From NCBI GenBank assembly GCA_020631735.1, contig CM036199.1, positions 17,069,955 to 17,133,954 on the forward strand: a DNA stretch of 64,000 nt, given 5' to 3'. Each line of letters begins with the position of its first letter. The first letter of the stretch is position 1. Of the stretch, positions 1-11,025 are shown piece after piece. Source of the stretch: Saccharum officinarum (taxonomy: Eukaryota > Streptophyta > Magnoliopsida > Poales > Poaceae). The notes beneath the pieces are model-generated. The model was not told where the DNA came from, ran no database searches, and worked only from the letters and a program-made list of their open reading frames with translations. The position numbers were made by a program, and so were the translations under genes.

Positions 1-2167
1 GCCACCTATGCTCACTAGCAATGCTCAATAGCAAGGCAACTAATGCCAAACTAGAGAGCACAAATTACTTAGCTACACAAACTAAGCAATATGACTAACA
101 AGGTTACACAAACCAAATTAGCCACGCAACAGGAGCTACTTCTATGCTACACAAGCAAGAAGGTAACTAGCTAACTACATAAGCAAACTAGTTATAAGAG
201 CAACTACACAAGCACAAGTATATGAATGTAAATACAAGCTTGTGAATCAAAAGCAAACCACCGAGAAGATGTACACAATGTTGACACGGCGGTTTTTCAC
301 CGAGGTTCACTTGGTTGCCACCAAGCTAGTCCCCGTTGTGGCGATACACCCACTTGATGGATCACAAGCTAATTAACTATCAAGAGTCAAACCCTCAGTG
401 GGTGCCACACATCCACTCTCAAGATGGGGATCCTCTAAGCCATGAGCTTTACTAGAGTTGCTCTTCGTGATCCCCACGGGGTGAGCACAATCCCCCTCAC
501 AAATCCTCCTCCGGAGCCACGCACAATCTCCATGCGTGCTTCAACAGAGTTGCAAGCCACCAAGACGTCTAGGAGGTGGCAACCTCCAAGAGTAACAAGC
601 ACCACCGTCTTGCAACTTGATCACCTAGTGCCACTCGATGCAATCCTTACGATGCAACGCACTAGAATCGCTATCTCACTCAATCGGATGATCACTATCA
701 AGCTCAAGTGAGTTACAGGGCTCCCAAGCACACCAACACAAGCCACCAAGGCCTAAGGGTGCTCAGCTGCCGGCCAAGGCTGGTCAAGGCATCTATTTAT
801 AACCCCACGATCAAATAGAGTCGTTACCCCTTCACTGGGCAGAAATCGGGACGACCGGACGCACCGATCAAAACTGACCGGACGCGCTCAACCGCGTCCG
901 ATCGTCCTGCGCCGTCCACGTGTCCTCTCGATTCAAACGCGGTTGCCCGAACCTCCAATGGTCACTGCATGCCAACGGTCAAACGCAATGACCGGACGCG
1001 CCGCTCAACTGACCGGACGCGCGGGTGCGCATAGCAACCGCGTGCGCGACAACATGACCGAACGCGCTCCACGCAACGACCGGATGTGACAGTGCCAGCA
1101 TCTGGTTGGAGTCCAGTAAGCTCCTTCAACGACCAGACGTGTCCGATCGCATGTGACCGGACGCGCCGTGCGTCTGATCAGTTCTACGCCACGTGCTACT
1201 CCTTTGGGCGCCTGACCGGACGCGCTGGTCCCGCGAGTGACCGGACGCGCCGGTTGCAAACCCTAACAACCGCAGCTGCGTTGAACTAACAGGACGCGTC
1301 TGGTCAAACCGTGACCGCATCCGGTGCAGCGTCCAGTCACCTCTGTGACCTCTGTTCGTCTCTGTTTCTTCTCCGACTTCCAGCGTAGTGCAAAATAGTC
1401 GTTTTAACTCCTCAAAAACTCCTCAAAAACGGAAAATAGTCCGTTCGCAAGCTCGGCGAGAGGGAGAGAGGAACACAAACCCCTCTCTACCGCTCAAACT
1501 CCGTCGCCTTCGCAAATGTGCCAACACCACCATGTGATCAACAACATGTGCAAGTGTGTTAGCATTTTCACAAACATTTTCTTCGAAGGAATTAGGCACT
1601 TAACTTGCCTCGCCACTCAATCCTAACACGTATGCAAAGTTAGATCGCTCAAGTGGCACTAGATGACCGATATGCAAACAAGTTTGCCCCTCTTAATAGT
1701 ATGGCCATCTATCCTAAACCCGGTCATCAACTTCTCTACACACCTATGACCGGTGAAAGGGAAATGCCCTAGGTTATACCTTTGCCTTACGCATTCCACT
1801 CCATCTCCATTGATGTTGATGCAACACATGCATCAACCAATCACCAAATGATATGATCCACTTCATATCATCACGTGACCGTGTTGGTTCATCGATCTTG
1901 ACCTCACTTGCTCTTCACCATTGCCTCGGTCCTTCGGCGCCAAGCCATCACACAACTTGCCCTTCACCCTAGCAACTAGTCCATCAAACCAAGCCTCATC
2001 TTGATCTTCTCCACCTTGGTCACATGACTCCATGTCATGTCTCATGTGCATTAAGCTCCTTCATGACACCATCACTTGTGGACTAATCTCCTGTGTATCT
2101 CACATTAAACACAATTAGTCCACTTACGGTTGTCACTCAATTACCAAAACCAAATAAGGATCTTTCA
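1..2167 (-). mobile_element. Partial LTR of a Sirevirus-like copia element (LTR A)
   Basis: Read on the minus strand this is a Sirevirus-type LTR: its 5' end is the TG complementary to 2166-2167, followed by the same TGAAAG...TTTGGTTTTGG start seen in the other LTRs here. Its middle (about 840-1350) holds many copies of ACCGGACGC / GCGTCCGGT. The last part, with its terminal CA, lies outside the window, so the element continues to the left. Its right end cuts LTR B at 2167/2168, so A inserted into B. The small ORFs across the palindromic part are not credible genes. Family assignment rests on similarity to the complete element at 3353-19790. Confidence 0.8.
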
Positions 2168-3352
2168 ACCGCAAGACACAACTCTCAAGTGAGGTAACTC
2201 AATGACACGCGCAATCCACTAGAGTTGCTTTTGGCGCTCCACCGAGGAAAGCACAAGAACCTCTTACAATCAACCAGAGGTGGCTAAGAACAATCCCCTT
2301 CTCTTGCCAACGCCTCCAACAATCTCCAAGCTGGCTAGGAGCGGTACTCTCTAAGAGTAGCAAGAAATCCACCGGCTAAACCACCCACAAGTGCCACTAT
2401 ATGCCCTCAAGCTATGCAATGCACTTTGAGATCACTCAATCTCACTTTTGATTTGCAATCAAGCAGGAGAGAGAGTGGGAGGGAGAAGCTTTAGCTCAAA
2501 GGATGAACAAGAGTGTTAGAAAATGTCAAGAGCCCTCCCCAAGGGCCGGCCAACAAGTATTTATAAGCATCTAAAACGAATAGAGCCGTTGTACCCCTTC
2601 ACTGGGCGTTTTTCGGGCCGACCGGACGCGCCGGTCGAACCTGACCAGACGCGCTCAACCGCGTCTGATCGCCCTGCACCGTCCACGTGTTCTCTCTAGA
2701 TTCAAACGCGGCCGCCCGATCCTCCAACGGTCACTGTGCGCCAACGGTCAAACACAACGACCGGACGCGCCGCTCAACCGATCGGACGCGCTACACTCGG
2801 CGTCCGGTTTGAGTCCAGTAAGGTCCCATCGCGACCGGACGTGTCTGGTCGATTGTGACCAAACGCGCACCGCGTCTGATTGACCTTGCGTTCTACAGTT
2901 CCCTCTGGGCGCCTAACCGGACGCGCCGGTCTCGCGAGTGACCGGACGCGCCAGTGCGAAACCCTAACACCCACGCGCCTGACTGCCGTGATGAATTGAC
3001 CGGACGCGTCCGGTCAAACCGAGACCGCGTCCGGTTCAGCGTCCGGTCATCACTGTGACCTCCGTTCGCCTCCGTTTCTTCTCCAACTTCTGGCGTAGTG
3101 GAAAATAGGCATTTCAACTCCTTGAAAACGCCTGAATCTCGCCTCGCAAGCTCGGTGGGAGGGAGAGAGGGACCCAAACCCTCTCTACCGCTCAAACTTC
3201 ATCGCCTTCGTAAATGTGCCAGTACCAACAAGTGATCACCACCTTGTGCACGTGTGTTAGCATTTTCATAATCATTTTCGAATGTTTTCTAGTTAGCTCA
3301 CTAGGCCCTACATGCAATGCACTTCATGAGTTCACCTAGTGGCACCCGCGCG
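2168..3352 (-). mobile_element. Older Sirevirus-like LTR, left fragment (LTR B)
   Basis: This is the reverse complement of the same LTR family as the element at 3353-19790: the stretch after 2168 matches the LTR part around 4800-5130 in reverse, and 2600-3060 holds its ACCGGACGC array. It lacks about the last 530 bases of the LTR, removed where LTR A joins at 2167/2168. On the right it is broken by the insertion at 3353 and resumes at 19796-20261. It is visibly more diverged from the intact LTRs than those are from each other, so it is the older copy. Confidence 0.82.
3348..3352. repeat. Target site duplication GCGCG, left copy
   Basis: The five bases directly before the 5' LTR are GCGCG and the five directly after the 3' LTR (19791-19795) are identical. 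Removing the element and one copy restores a continuous LTR B sequence (cacccGCGCGtcgaataacc) that matches the reverse of the intact LTR around 3805-3830. Confidence 0.92.
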
Positions 3353-5665
3353 TGAAAGTCCCTAGTTTGGTTTTGGCTAATTGATGAAACCTAGGACTAA
3401 CCTTTGTATCTAAGTGGATGTTTTAGATAAAGGTGGTCATTGAATATGAGACATGACATTGACTCATATGACCAAGATGGTGAAGACCAAGATGAGGCTT
3501 GGCTCGATGGACCGGTTGTGAGGGTGAAGGGCAAGTCGAGGCTTCGAAGCGAGGGACCATGCGATGGTGAAGCTTGAGCAAGACTTGGCGCCGACGGACC
3601 AATGCAACGGTGAAGAGCAAGTGAAGTCAAGGTCGATGGATCGAGACGGTCATGTGATAATATGAAGTGGATCATATCATTTGGAGAAACAAAATGGGCT
3701 CAAGGCAAAGGTATAACCATAGGGCCATTTTGTTTTACACTCAAGACACCATAGAGGGTGTGAGTGGTTTAGGATCGATAGCCGAACTATTAAGAGGGGA
3801 AGTCTTATCGGTTATTCGATGCACGGGTGCCACTAGGTGAATTCATGAAGTGCATTGCATGTAGGGCCTAGTGAGCTAATTGGAAAACCTTTGAAAATGA
3901 TTGAGAAAAAGCTAACACACAAGCACATGGAGATGTACACTTGATGGTGTTGGCACATTTGCAAAGGTGGCGTTGGTCACGCTGTGGTTTGCGGGTAGAG
4001 AGGGGTTTGGGTTCCTCTCTCCCTCCCGCCGAGCGTGCGAGCGCGGGATTCAGGCGATTTCGGGGAAATGAAATGCCTATTTTCCACTACGCTGAAAGTC
4101 GGAAAAGAAACGAAGGCGAACGGGGTCACTGAGGTGACCGGACGCTGCACCGGACGCGGTCTCGGTATGACCGGACGCGTCCGGTCAGTACAGCGCGGTT
4201 TCGGGCGCGCGGGCTAGGGTTTGCAACCGGCGCGTCCGGTCACTCGCGGGACCGGCGCGTCCGGTCAGTCGCCCAGAGGGAACTGCGGTTCACGAGGATG
4301 ATCGGACGCGAGGCGCGTCCGGTCACACATGATCGGACGCGTCCGATCGTTGAAGGAGCTTACTGGACTCACACCGGACGCGGGCACTGTCGCGTCCGGT
4401 CGTTGCGAGGAGCGCGTCCGGTCGTTGTTTCGCGGGCGCGGGTGCTGTGCGGATCGGCGCGTCCGGTCGTTCGACAGGCGCGTCCGGTCATCGGGACCGG
4501 CGCGTCCGGTCGTTGCGACCAGCGCGTCCGGTCGTTGCTTCGCGCGCGCGGTGCTGAGCGACCGGCGCGTCCGGTCTGTTGAGAGGCGCGTCCGGTCATG
4601 GGATTTGACCGTTGACGCAGTGACCGTTGGAGGACCGGACGCGGTTGAGCGCGTCCGGTCAGTTTCGACCGGCGCGTCCGGTCGTCCCGAAAAAAACGGT
4701 CAGTGGAGTTGCAACGGCTCTATTTGGATGGGAGACTTATAAATACTCGTTGGCCGGCCCTTGGGGAGGCAACTAGTGATTTCTAACATTCTTGTACATC
4801 CTTTGAGCTAGAGCATCTCCTCCCACTCATCTCTCTTGAGTGATTGCAAATCATAAGTGAGATTGAGTAATCCCAAAGTGCATTGCATAGCTTGAGGGCA
4901 TCTAGTGGCACTTGTGGGTGGTTTAGCCGGTGGATTTCTTGTTACTCTTGGAGAGTACCGCTCCTAGCCGGCTTGGAGATTGTTGGAGGCGTTGGCAAGA
5001 GAAGGTGATTGTTCTTGGCCACCTCCGGTTGTTTGTAAGAGGTTCTTGTGCTTTCCTCGGCGGGACGCCAAAAGCAACTCTATTACATTGCGCGTGTCAT
5101 TGAGTTACCTCACTTGAGAGTGGTGTCTTGCGGTGCCTTGCGGGGCGTGCCTTGAGGGGCAAGTGACTTGAGGGTCGCACCGAGGAACCATCTAAGTGTT
5201 GGTCGACACAACCGGTGACGTAGCTTGTCGGTGCACAAGTGAACACCGGGTGAACAAAAATATTGTGTCTCTTGTCTCCCGGTGATTGGTCTCCATATTG
5301 TGTTGTTGTCAATATTGATTGATTGTATATCATCTTGGTGATTGGCAACATCTTCACTCCACCGTTGGTATAAGATACACAATCCTATCTCTTGCATTTA
5401 CTTTTACTAGATTATCTTGTGTAGCTCTAGTGGTAGCCTTTGCTAGTGTTGTTAGCTTGCTCACTAGTGTAAGTTTAGTGACATAGCCCTTGTGTGAACT
5501 AGAAATCATAATCTACTAGTCTTGTGGATAGGAGGCTTGCATCACAACCGTAGGCTAAGCAAAACTCGCTTTGCGCCGTTTATTATTCTAACAAGTTTGC
5601 TTAGTGGCTTGTGTAGAAATTTTTATAGGCTATTCACCCCCCCTCTAGCCATCTAGGACCTTACA
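3353..5665 (+). repeat. 5' LTR of the Sirevirus-like element
   Basis: Begins TGAAAGTCCC and ends CCTTACA just before the primer binding site. A CpG-rich palindromic cluster spans about 4130-4690, with a TATA-like TTATAAATA at about 4737-4745 just downstream, which fits U3 followed by R-U5. It matches the 3' LTR almost base for base; the differences I saw are single-base changes in homopolymers and a few C/T or G/A changes inside CpG sites. Minor ORFs in it are by-products of the repeats. Confidence 0.9.
4128..4692. promoter_or_regulatory. CASPAR-like palindromic array in U3
   Basis: About 20 copies of the half-site GCGTCCGGT or its complement ACCGGACGC occur at short spacing, and at 4171-4192 two half-sites form the perfect palindrome ACCGGACGCGTCCGGT. 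Sireviruses are known to carry clusters of palindromic repeats in U3 just upstream of the transcription start. A binding or replication role is inferred from position only. The high CpG content also makes it a methylation target; the C/T and G/A differences between the two LTRs in this array fit that. Confidence 0.7.
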
Positions 5666-5667
5666 AG

Positions 5668-5680
5668 TGGTATCGGAGCC
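5668..5680 (+). other. Primer binding site, initiator tRNA-Met type
   Basis: TGGTATCGGAGCC lies two bases after the LTR end. It matches the usual plant copia site TGGTATCAGAGCC (complement of the 3' end of initiator tRNA-Met) with one difference. The second copy at 10968 reads TGGTATCGGAAGCC, with an extra A in low-quality sequence next to the gap. Confidence 0.85.
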
Positions 5681-5725
5681 GTGGTCACCGTTTTAATCAA
5701 GGCTTAACATCCTTCGGTGTGAAAA

Positions 5726-7780
5726 ATGGCTCAAATTGTGTTCAATCATGTTGGGGGCAAGCCACCGTTCTTTGATGGTGTTAGTTCTTTTGCTCATTGG
5801 AAGAGAAAGATGACAATGTACCTTGGTTCTATTCATGAGAGAGTTTTGCAAGTCACCGAGAATGACTTTGCTATCATTGATCCCGATCATCTCACCGATG
5901 AAGATAGAGCAAATAGAACATGCAATAGATTGGCTCTCAATACACTTTACCATGGTATTGACACAAAAGTATTTGAGGGCATCAAGGACTTAGAATTGGC
6001 ATATGAAGTATGGACAAGGTTGAGTGAAACATATGAGGGCACTAAGGTTGTGAAGAGTGCCAAGCTATATGGACTCAAGAGTGAGTTTGAGAACTTCAAG
6101 AAAAAGGATGATGAAACAATCATTGAAATGTTTCATAGATTGCAAGTGATAGTCAATGATCTCAAAAGCTTAGGGCACAAGACTCAAGATCAAGATTTTT
6201 GTCACAAGTTCTTATTGAGCTTACCTAGAAGATTCAAGATGTTGATCATGATGTTGCAAAGAGATGGGCTTGAAACAATGAAGCCAAATGATTTGCTTGG
6301 AGAGGTGTTAACCTTTGACAAGTATGATCAAGATGTTGATGAGAAGGAGGAAGAAAAGAAGAAGAAGACCGTGGCATTCAAGGCCATCTCCTCCAAGGGC
6401 AAAGCTACCATCATTGAAGAAGAAGAAGACAATGATGAAGATGAAGATTATGAAATTGATGATGAGGCATTTGCTTTTGTAGTCAAGAAAATGGGTCACA
6501 TGTTCATTAAGAGAAGAGGCTTCAAAAAGAGAAATGACAATTTCAAGGCAATGAGCAACAAAGGAGGTGCTTCAATTGTGATAGCACCGAACATCTTCAA
6601 GCCGAATGTCCCTATGATAAGAAGAAGAACAACAAGAGGGGCAAGTTTGAGAAGAAAAAGAAAGAAGCCAAGATAACATTCAAGAAAGGCAAAATGGAGT
6701 CTATGTGGCCACTTGGGAAAGTGATGATGATGAAGAAGAAGAAGAATCATCCAACAAGGCTTTTGCTTCCATTGCTATTAACAAGAAGCCTTTACTATTT
6801 GATTCATCCTCTTCATGCTTCATGGCCAAAGAAGCTAAGGTATTATATGATGAAAGTGATGATGAAAGTGAAATGGAATATGTTCATGATAGTGATAATG
6901 ATAAATATGATAATGAAAATGATGATGATGATGAACCAACTAAAGAACAACTATATGACTTGTTGCAACAAACTAGAGACATAGCTATTGCCAAGAACTA
7001 AGAGTGCAAGAAGCTTTCAATGAAAGTAGCAATACTTGAGAAAGTTCTTGGTGAGCTTAAGACCACTCATGAGAGTCTAGTGGAAGACCATGAGGATCTT
7101 GGTAAGGCTCATTCCAAGCTTGAAAAGGCTCACTCATTGCTACTTGAGCAACAAGAAAAGAAGGAGGTTGTTGTATCATGTGATATAGGTGTTACATGTG
7201 ATATAATTGATGAATCCTTTAATGAACCTATCATCATGTCAAATACTAACCCTTCTTGTAGCTCTTCATCCACCACCACCAACTCTACCTCTACTACTAG
7301 TGATGGTTTCACTTGTGATGCCTCACTAATGGTTGAGAATGAGACTCTCAAGAGAGAGGTGGATGAGCTCACTCACGCCCTAGGCAAGGCCTATGGTGGT
7401 GAGGCCCGCTTGCTTAAGTGCTTGGGTAGCCAAAGGTTCTCTCTTAACAAAGAGGGATTGGGCTACACCCCAAGAAAGGCAAGTCGGCCTTTGCAACTCC
7501 AAAACCTAGTTTTGTAAAGAGCAATGGTCGGTTTTGCAATAGATGCAAGCAAGTTGGGCACTTAGAGCATAATTGCAATAAAAAGAACCAAAGCAAGAAC
7601 CTTGTTAATGCTATACCTTATGTTTCTTGCTATGTGCTTACCAAAGGTGTGAAGGGTGTGCAAGCTAAGTTTGTTGGTACACCCATTGTTGGCCCAAAGA
7701 AGAAGGCTATTTGGGTACCAAAGAGCTTAGTTACTAACCTACAAGGACCCAAGCAAAAATGGGTACCTAAGCTTCATTGA
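5726..7780 (+). pseudogene. gag of the Sirevirus-like element, copy 1 (frameshifted)
   Basis: Starts MAQIVFNHVGGKPPFF. The first 300 codons carry the copia gag (UBN2-type) region with FDGVSSFAHWKRKM and YEVWTRLSETYEG, then acidic and lysine-rich tracts. The frame is lost near 6600-6690, where one A is missing relative to copy 2, and continues in another frame at 6705-7001. A TAA at about 6998 interrupts it where copy 2 has AACAAGGAG. A coiled-coil-like segment (7020-7500) follows, then the CCHC knuckle CNRCKQVGHLEHNC near 7540-7580, and gag ends at about 7780. The breaks are mostly homopolymer indels, so I cannot separate sequencing error from decay. Confidence 0.8.
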
Positions 7781-7789
7781 TTTGCTTGT

Positions 7790-10553
7790 AGGTCAATTAC
7801 AAAGCCGGAGGAAGGCATTGGATTATTGATAGTGGGTGCACTCAACACATGACCGGTACATCAAGAATGTTTGACTCAATCAATGACAATAATAGTGGTG
7901 TTGATTCTATCACATTTGGCAATAACAAGAAAGGCAAGGTTATTGGCTTGGGCAAGATTGCAATATCAAATGATATGAGTATCTCTAATGTGTTGCTAGT
8001 TGAAAGTTTGGATTTCAATCTTCTATCCGTGGCACAAATATGTGATCTAGGCTACAAATGCATCTTTGGGGTTGATGATGTGGAAGTTATTAGTGTGGAT
8101 GGTTCAAATGTGGCATTCAAGGGCTTTAGATATGAGAATCTCTACCTAGTTGACTTCAATGCTAGAGAAACTTCTTTGACAACTTGCTTAGTCTCCAAAT
8201 CAAGCATGGGTTGGCTTTGGCATAGAAGGCTTGGTCATGTTGGCATGAAACAATTGAAGAAGCTTACAACTCACAATCTTGTCAATGGTTTGAAAGATGT
8301 TGAATTTGAGAAGAATAAGCTTTGTAGTGCATGTCAAGCCGGGAAGCAAGTTGGAAGCTCACATCCAAAGAAGAGTACAATGAGCACATGCAAAGCATTT
8401 GAGTTGATGCACATGGATCTATTTGGACCAACAACATATACAAGCATAGGTGGCAACAAGTATGGCTTTGTCATAGTGGATGACTTCACAAGATTCACAT
8501 GGGTATTCTTTCTTAGTGACAAAAGTGAAGTGTTTGACACCTTCAAGACATTTCTCACTAGAGTTCACAATGAGTTTAAGATTAGAATCAAGAAAGTGAG
8601 AAGTGACAATGGAAGTGAGTTCAAGAATACAAGAATTGAAGAACTTTGTGATCATTATGGTATTGGACATCAATTCTCGGCCAAGTACACTCCACAATCA
8701 AATGGCCTAGTTGAGAGAAGAATAGAACATTGCTTGATATGGCTAGATCAATGCTTCATGAGTACAATGTAAGTCAATCATTTTGGATGAAGCAATCAAT
8801 ACCGCTTGCTACTACATCAATAGACTATATTGTCATCCATTGCTAGAGAAGACCCCATATGAGTTACTTCATGGAAGAAAGCCCAATATTTCTTACTTTA
8901 GGGTGTTTGGTTGCAAATGCTATATCTTGAAGAAGGGCACTAGATTGGGAAGTTTGACAAGAGATGTGATGAGGGGTTCCTACTTGGTTATTCACTACAA
9001 GCAAAGCTTATAGAGTTTGGAAACAACCAAGTGGCATTCTAGAAGAAGTCCATGATGTGCAATTTGATGAAACCAATGGGTCACAAGATGAAGAAGAGAA
9101 TCTAGATGATGTTAGTGGAACTCTATTGGTGGAAGCAATGAAGAACATGGACATTGGGGACATTAGAGCAAAGCAAGTAATTGATATTCAAGATGATGAT
9201 AAAGATCAAGTGCTCAATTCTCCATTCAAGCTAGCTAGTGACTCTCAAGTGCAAGATCAAGGTGCTAGTTCATCTCATCAAGATACATCAAGTGATCAAC
9301 CAAGCTCAAGCAATCAAGTGCAAGTACTCCAACCACAACATGTTGCAAGAGATCACCCCATTGATAGTGTTATTGGTGATATTAGAAGTGGTGTGCAAAC
9401 AGATCAAGATTAACTATGTTGTGAGCATGCATCATTTGTGTCAACCATAGAACCAAAGAAGATAGAAGAAGCTTTGAGGGATGCGATTGGATTATGGCTA
9501 TGCAAGAAGAACTAAACAATTTCACAAGAAATGATGTTTGGAATTGGTAGAAAGGACAAATGACTACAATGTAATGGAACCAAGTGGGGTTTTAAAAACA
9601 AGCAAGATCAAGATGGCATTGTAGTGAGAAAACAAAGCAAGACTAGTTGCTCAAGGTTACACTCAAGTTGAAGGTCTTGACTATGATGAGACATATGCTC
9701 CCGTGGCAAGATTGGAGGCAATAAGGATTCTATTGCTTATGCTTGTGCACACAAATCAAACTATATCAAATGGATGTCAAAAGTGCATTTCTCAATGGAT
9801 CATCAATGAGTAGTATTTGTTGAGCAACCGCCCGGATTTGAAGATGACAAGAAACCCAACCATGTCTATAAGTTGAAGAAGGCTTTATATGGCTTAAAGC
9901 AAGCACCTAGAGCATGGTATGAGAGGCTAAGGGATTTCCTTCTCTCTAAGGGATTCAAGATGGCAAGGTTGATACTACTCTATTCACCAAGAAGATTGGA
10001 AATGATCTATTCATAGTGCAAAATATATGTTGATGACATCATCTTTGGATCAACCGATCAAGCTTATTGTGAAGAATTTGGTGCTATGATGGCCAAAGAG
10101 TTTGAAATGTCTATGATTGGTGAACTTAGCTACTTCCTGGTCTCCAGTCAAGCAATTGAAGAATGGAACATTTGTGAGTCAAGGAAATACATAAGGACAT
10201 GTTGAAGAAGTTGAATGCAAGATGCAAAGCCAATTTCAACTCCAATGGGTACAAATGGCAATTTGGATAGTGATCTTGATGGCAAAATGGTGAATCAAAA
10301 GAATATCGGTCTTTGATTGGAAGTCTACTCTATGTCACCGCATCAAGCCGGATTCATGTTAGTGTTTGCATGTGTGCTAGATATCAAGCCTCACCTAGAG
10401 AATCATCTCACGCCGCAAAGAGAATATTGAGTACTTGAAGCAAACAAGAGATGTTGGCCTATGGGTGGTATCCCAAGGGGTCAAGATTTGAATTGATTGG
10501 ATATTCGGGACATCCGACTATGGGGTGCAAGATCAATAGAAAGAGCACAAGTG
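7790..10553 (+). pseudogene. pol of the Sirevirus-like element, copy 1 (broken, ends at gap)
   Basis: Domains in order: protease with the DSG active site (codons at 7828-7836), GAG-pre-integrase around WHRRLGHVGMKQL (8215-8260), integrase core with MDLFGP, VDDFTRF and SDNGSEF (8410-8640), reverse transcriptase motifs [11 protein letters not shown] and the YVDD box (about 10026-10040), and the start of RNase H. To about 8720 it is open apart from small differences; from there to 10553 there are single-base losses every 20-60 bases, including a lost G at 8786. It stops inside RNase H at the N gap. The rise in error toward the gap looks like an uncorrected contig end. Confidence 0.8.
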
Positions 10554-10653
10554 NNNNNNNNNNNNNNNNNNNNNNNNNNNNNNNNNNNNNNNNNNNNNNN
10601 NNNNNNNNNNNNNNNNNNNNNNNNNNNNNNNNNNNNNNNNNNNNNNNNNNNNN
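10554..10653. other. Assembly gap (100 N)
   Basis: Exactly 100 Ns, the conventional length for a gap of unknown size. Sequence to the left is RNase H coding; sequence to the right is the end of the LTR, about 5.2 kb further back in the element. ORFs reported across the Ns are not real. Confidence 0.98.
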
Positions 10654-10966
10654 TTGGCAACATCTTCACTCCACCGTCGGTATAAGATACACAATCCTAT
10701 CTCTTGCATTTACTTTTACTAGATTATCTTGTGTAAGCTCTAGTGGTAGCTTTGCTAGTGTTGTTAGCTTGCTCACTAGTGTAAGTTTAGTGACATAGCC
10801 CTTGTGGTGACTAGAGATCATAATTACTAGACTGTGGATAGGAGGCTTGCATCACAACTGTAGGCTAAGCAAACTCGCTTTGCGCCGTTTGTTATTTAAC
10901 AAGTTTGCTTAGTGCTTGTGTAGAAATTTTATAGGCTATTCACCCCCAGCCATCTAGGACCTTACA
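10654..10966 (+). repeat. Partial LTR end next to the gap (second copy)
   Basis: Corresponds to 5343-5665 of the 5' LTR with several single-base losses (for example the C run before AGCCATCTAGG is shorter). It is followed directly by the primer site and gag, as in copy 1. I read it as the 5' LTR tail at the start of the second contig rather than as a separate LTR. Confidence 0.8.
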
Positions 10967-11025
10967 GTGGTATCGGAAGCCCGTGGTCACCGTTTTTCAA
11001 GGCTTAACATCCTTCGGTGTGAAAA

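Noticed and set aside
4128..4692. Regularly spaced short repeats that look like a CRISPR array
   Set aside because: Repeats are 9-16 bases, palindromic, irregularly spaced, in both orientations, and inside a plant LTR.
4298..4742. Overlapping ORFs of 94-137 codons (repeated at 18424-18901) rich in ARPV, SGR and RVRS
   Set aside because: They are translations of the GCGTCCGGT repeat array in different frames; no start context, no domain, and identical artefacts appear in each LTR.
6694..6984. Methionine- and lysine-rich ORF (also at 11994-12209)
   Set aside because: Wrong frame of the acidic Asp/Glu-rich part of gag.
10451..10798. ORFs running through the N gap
   Set aside because: The reading frame is only open because N is translated as X.
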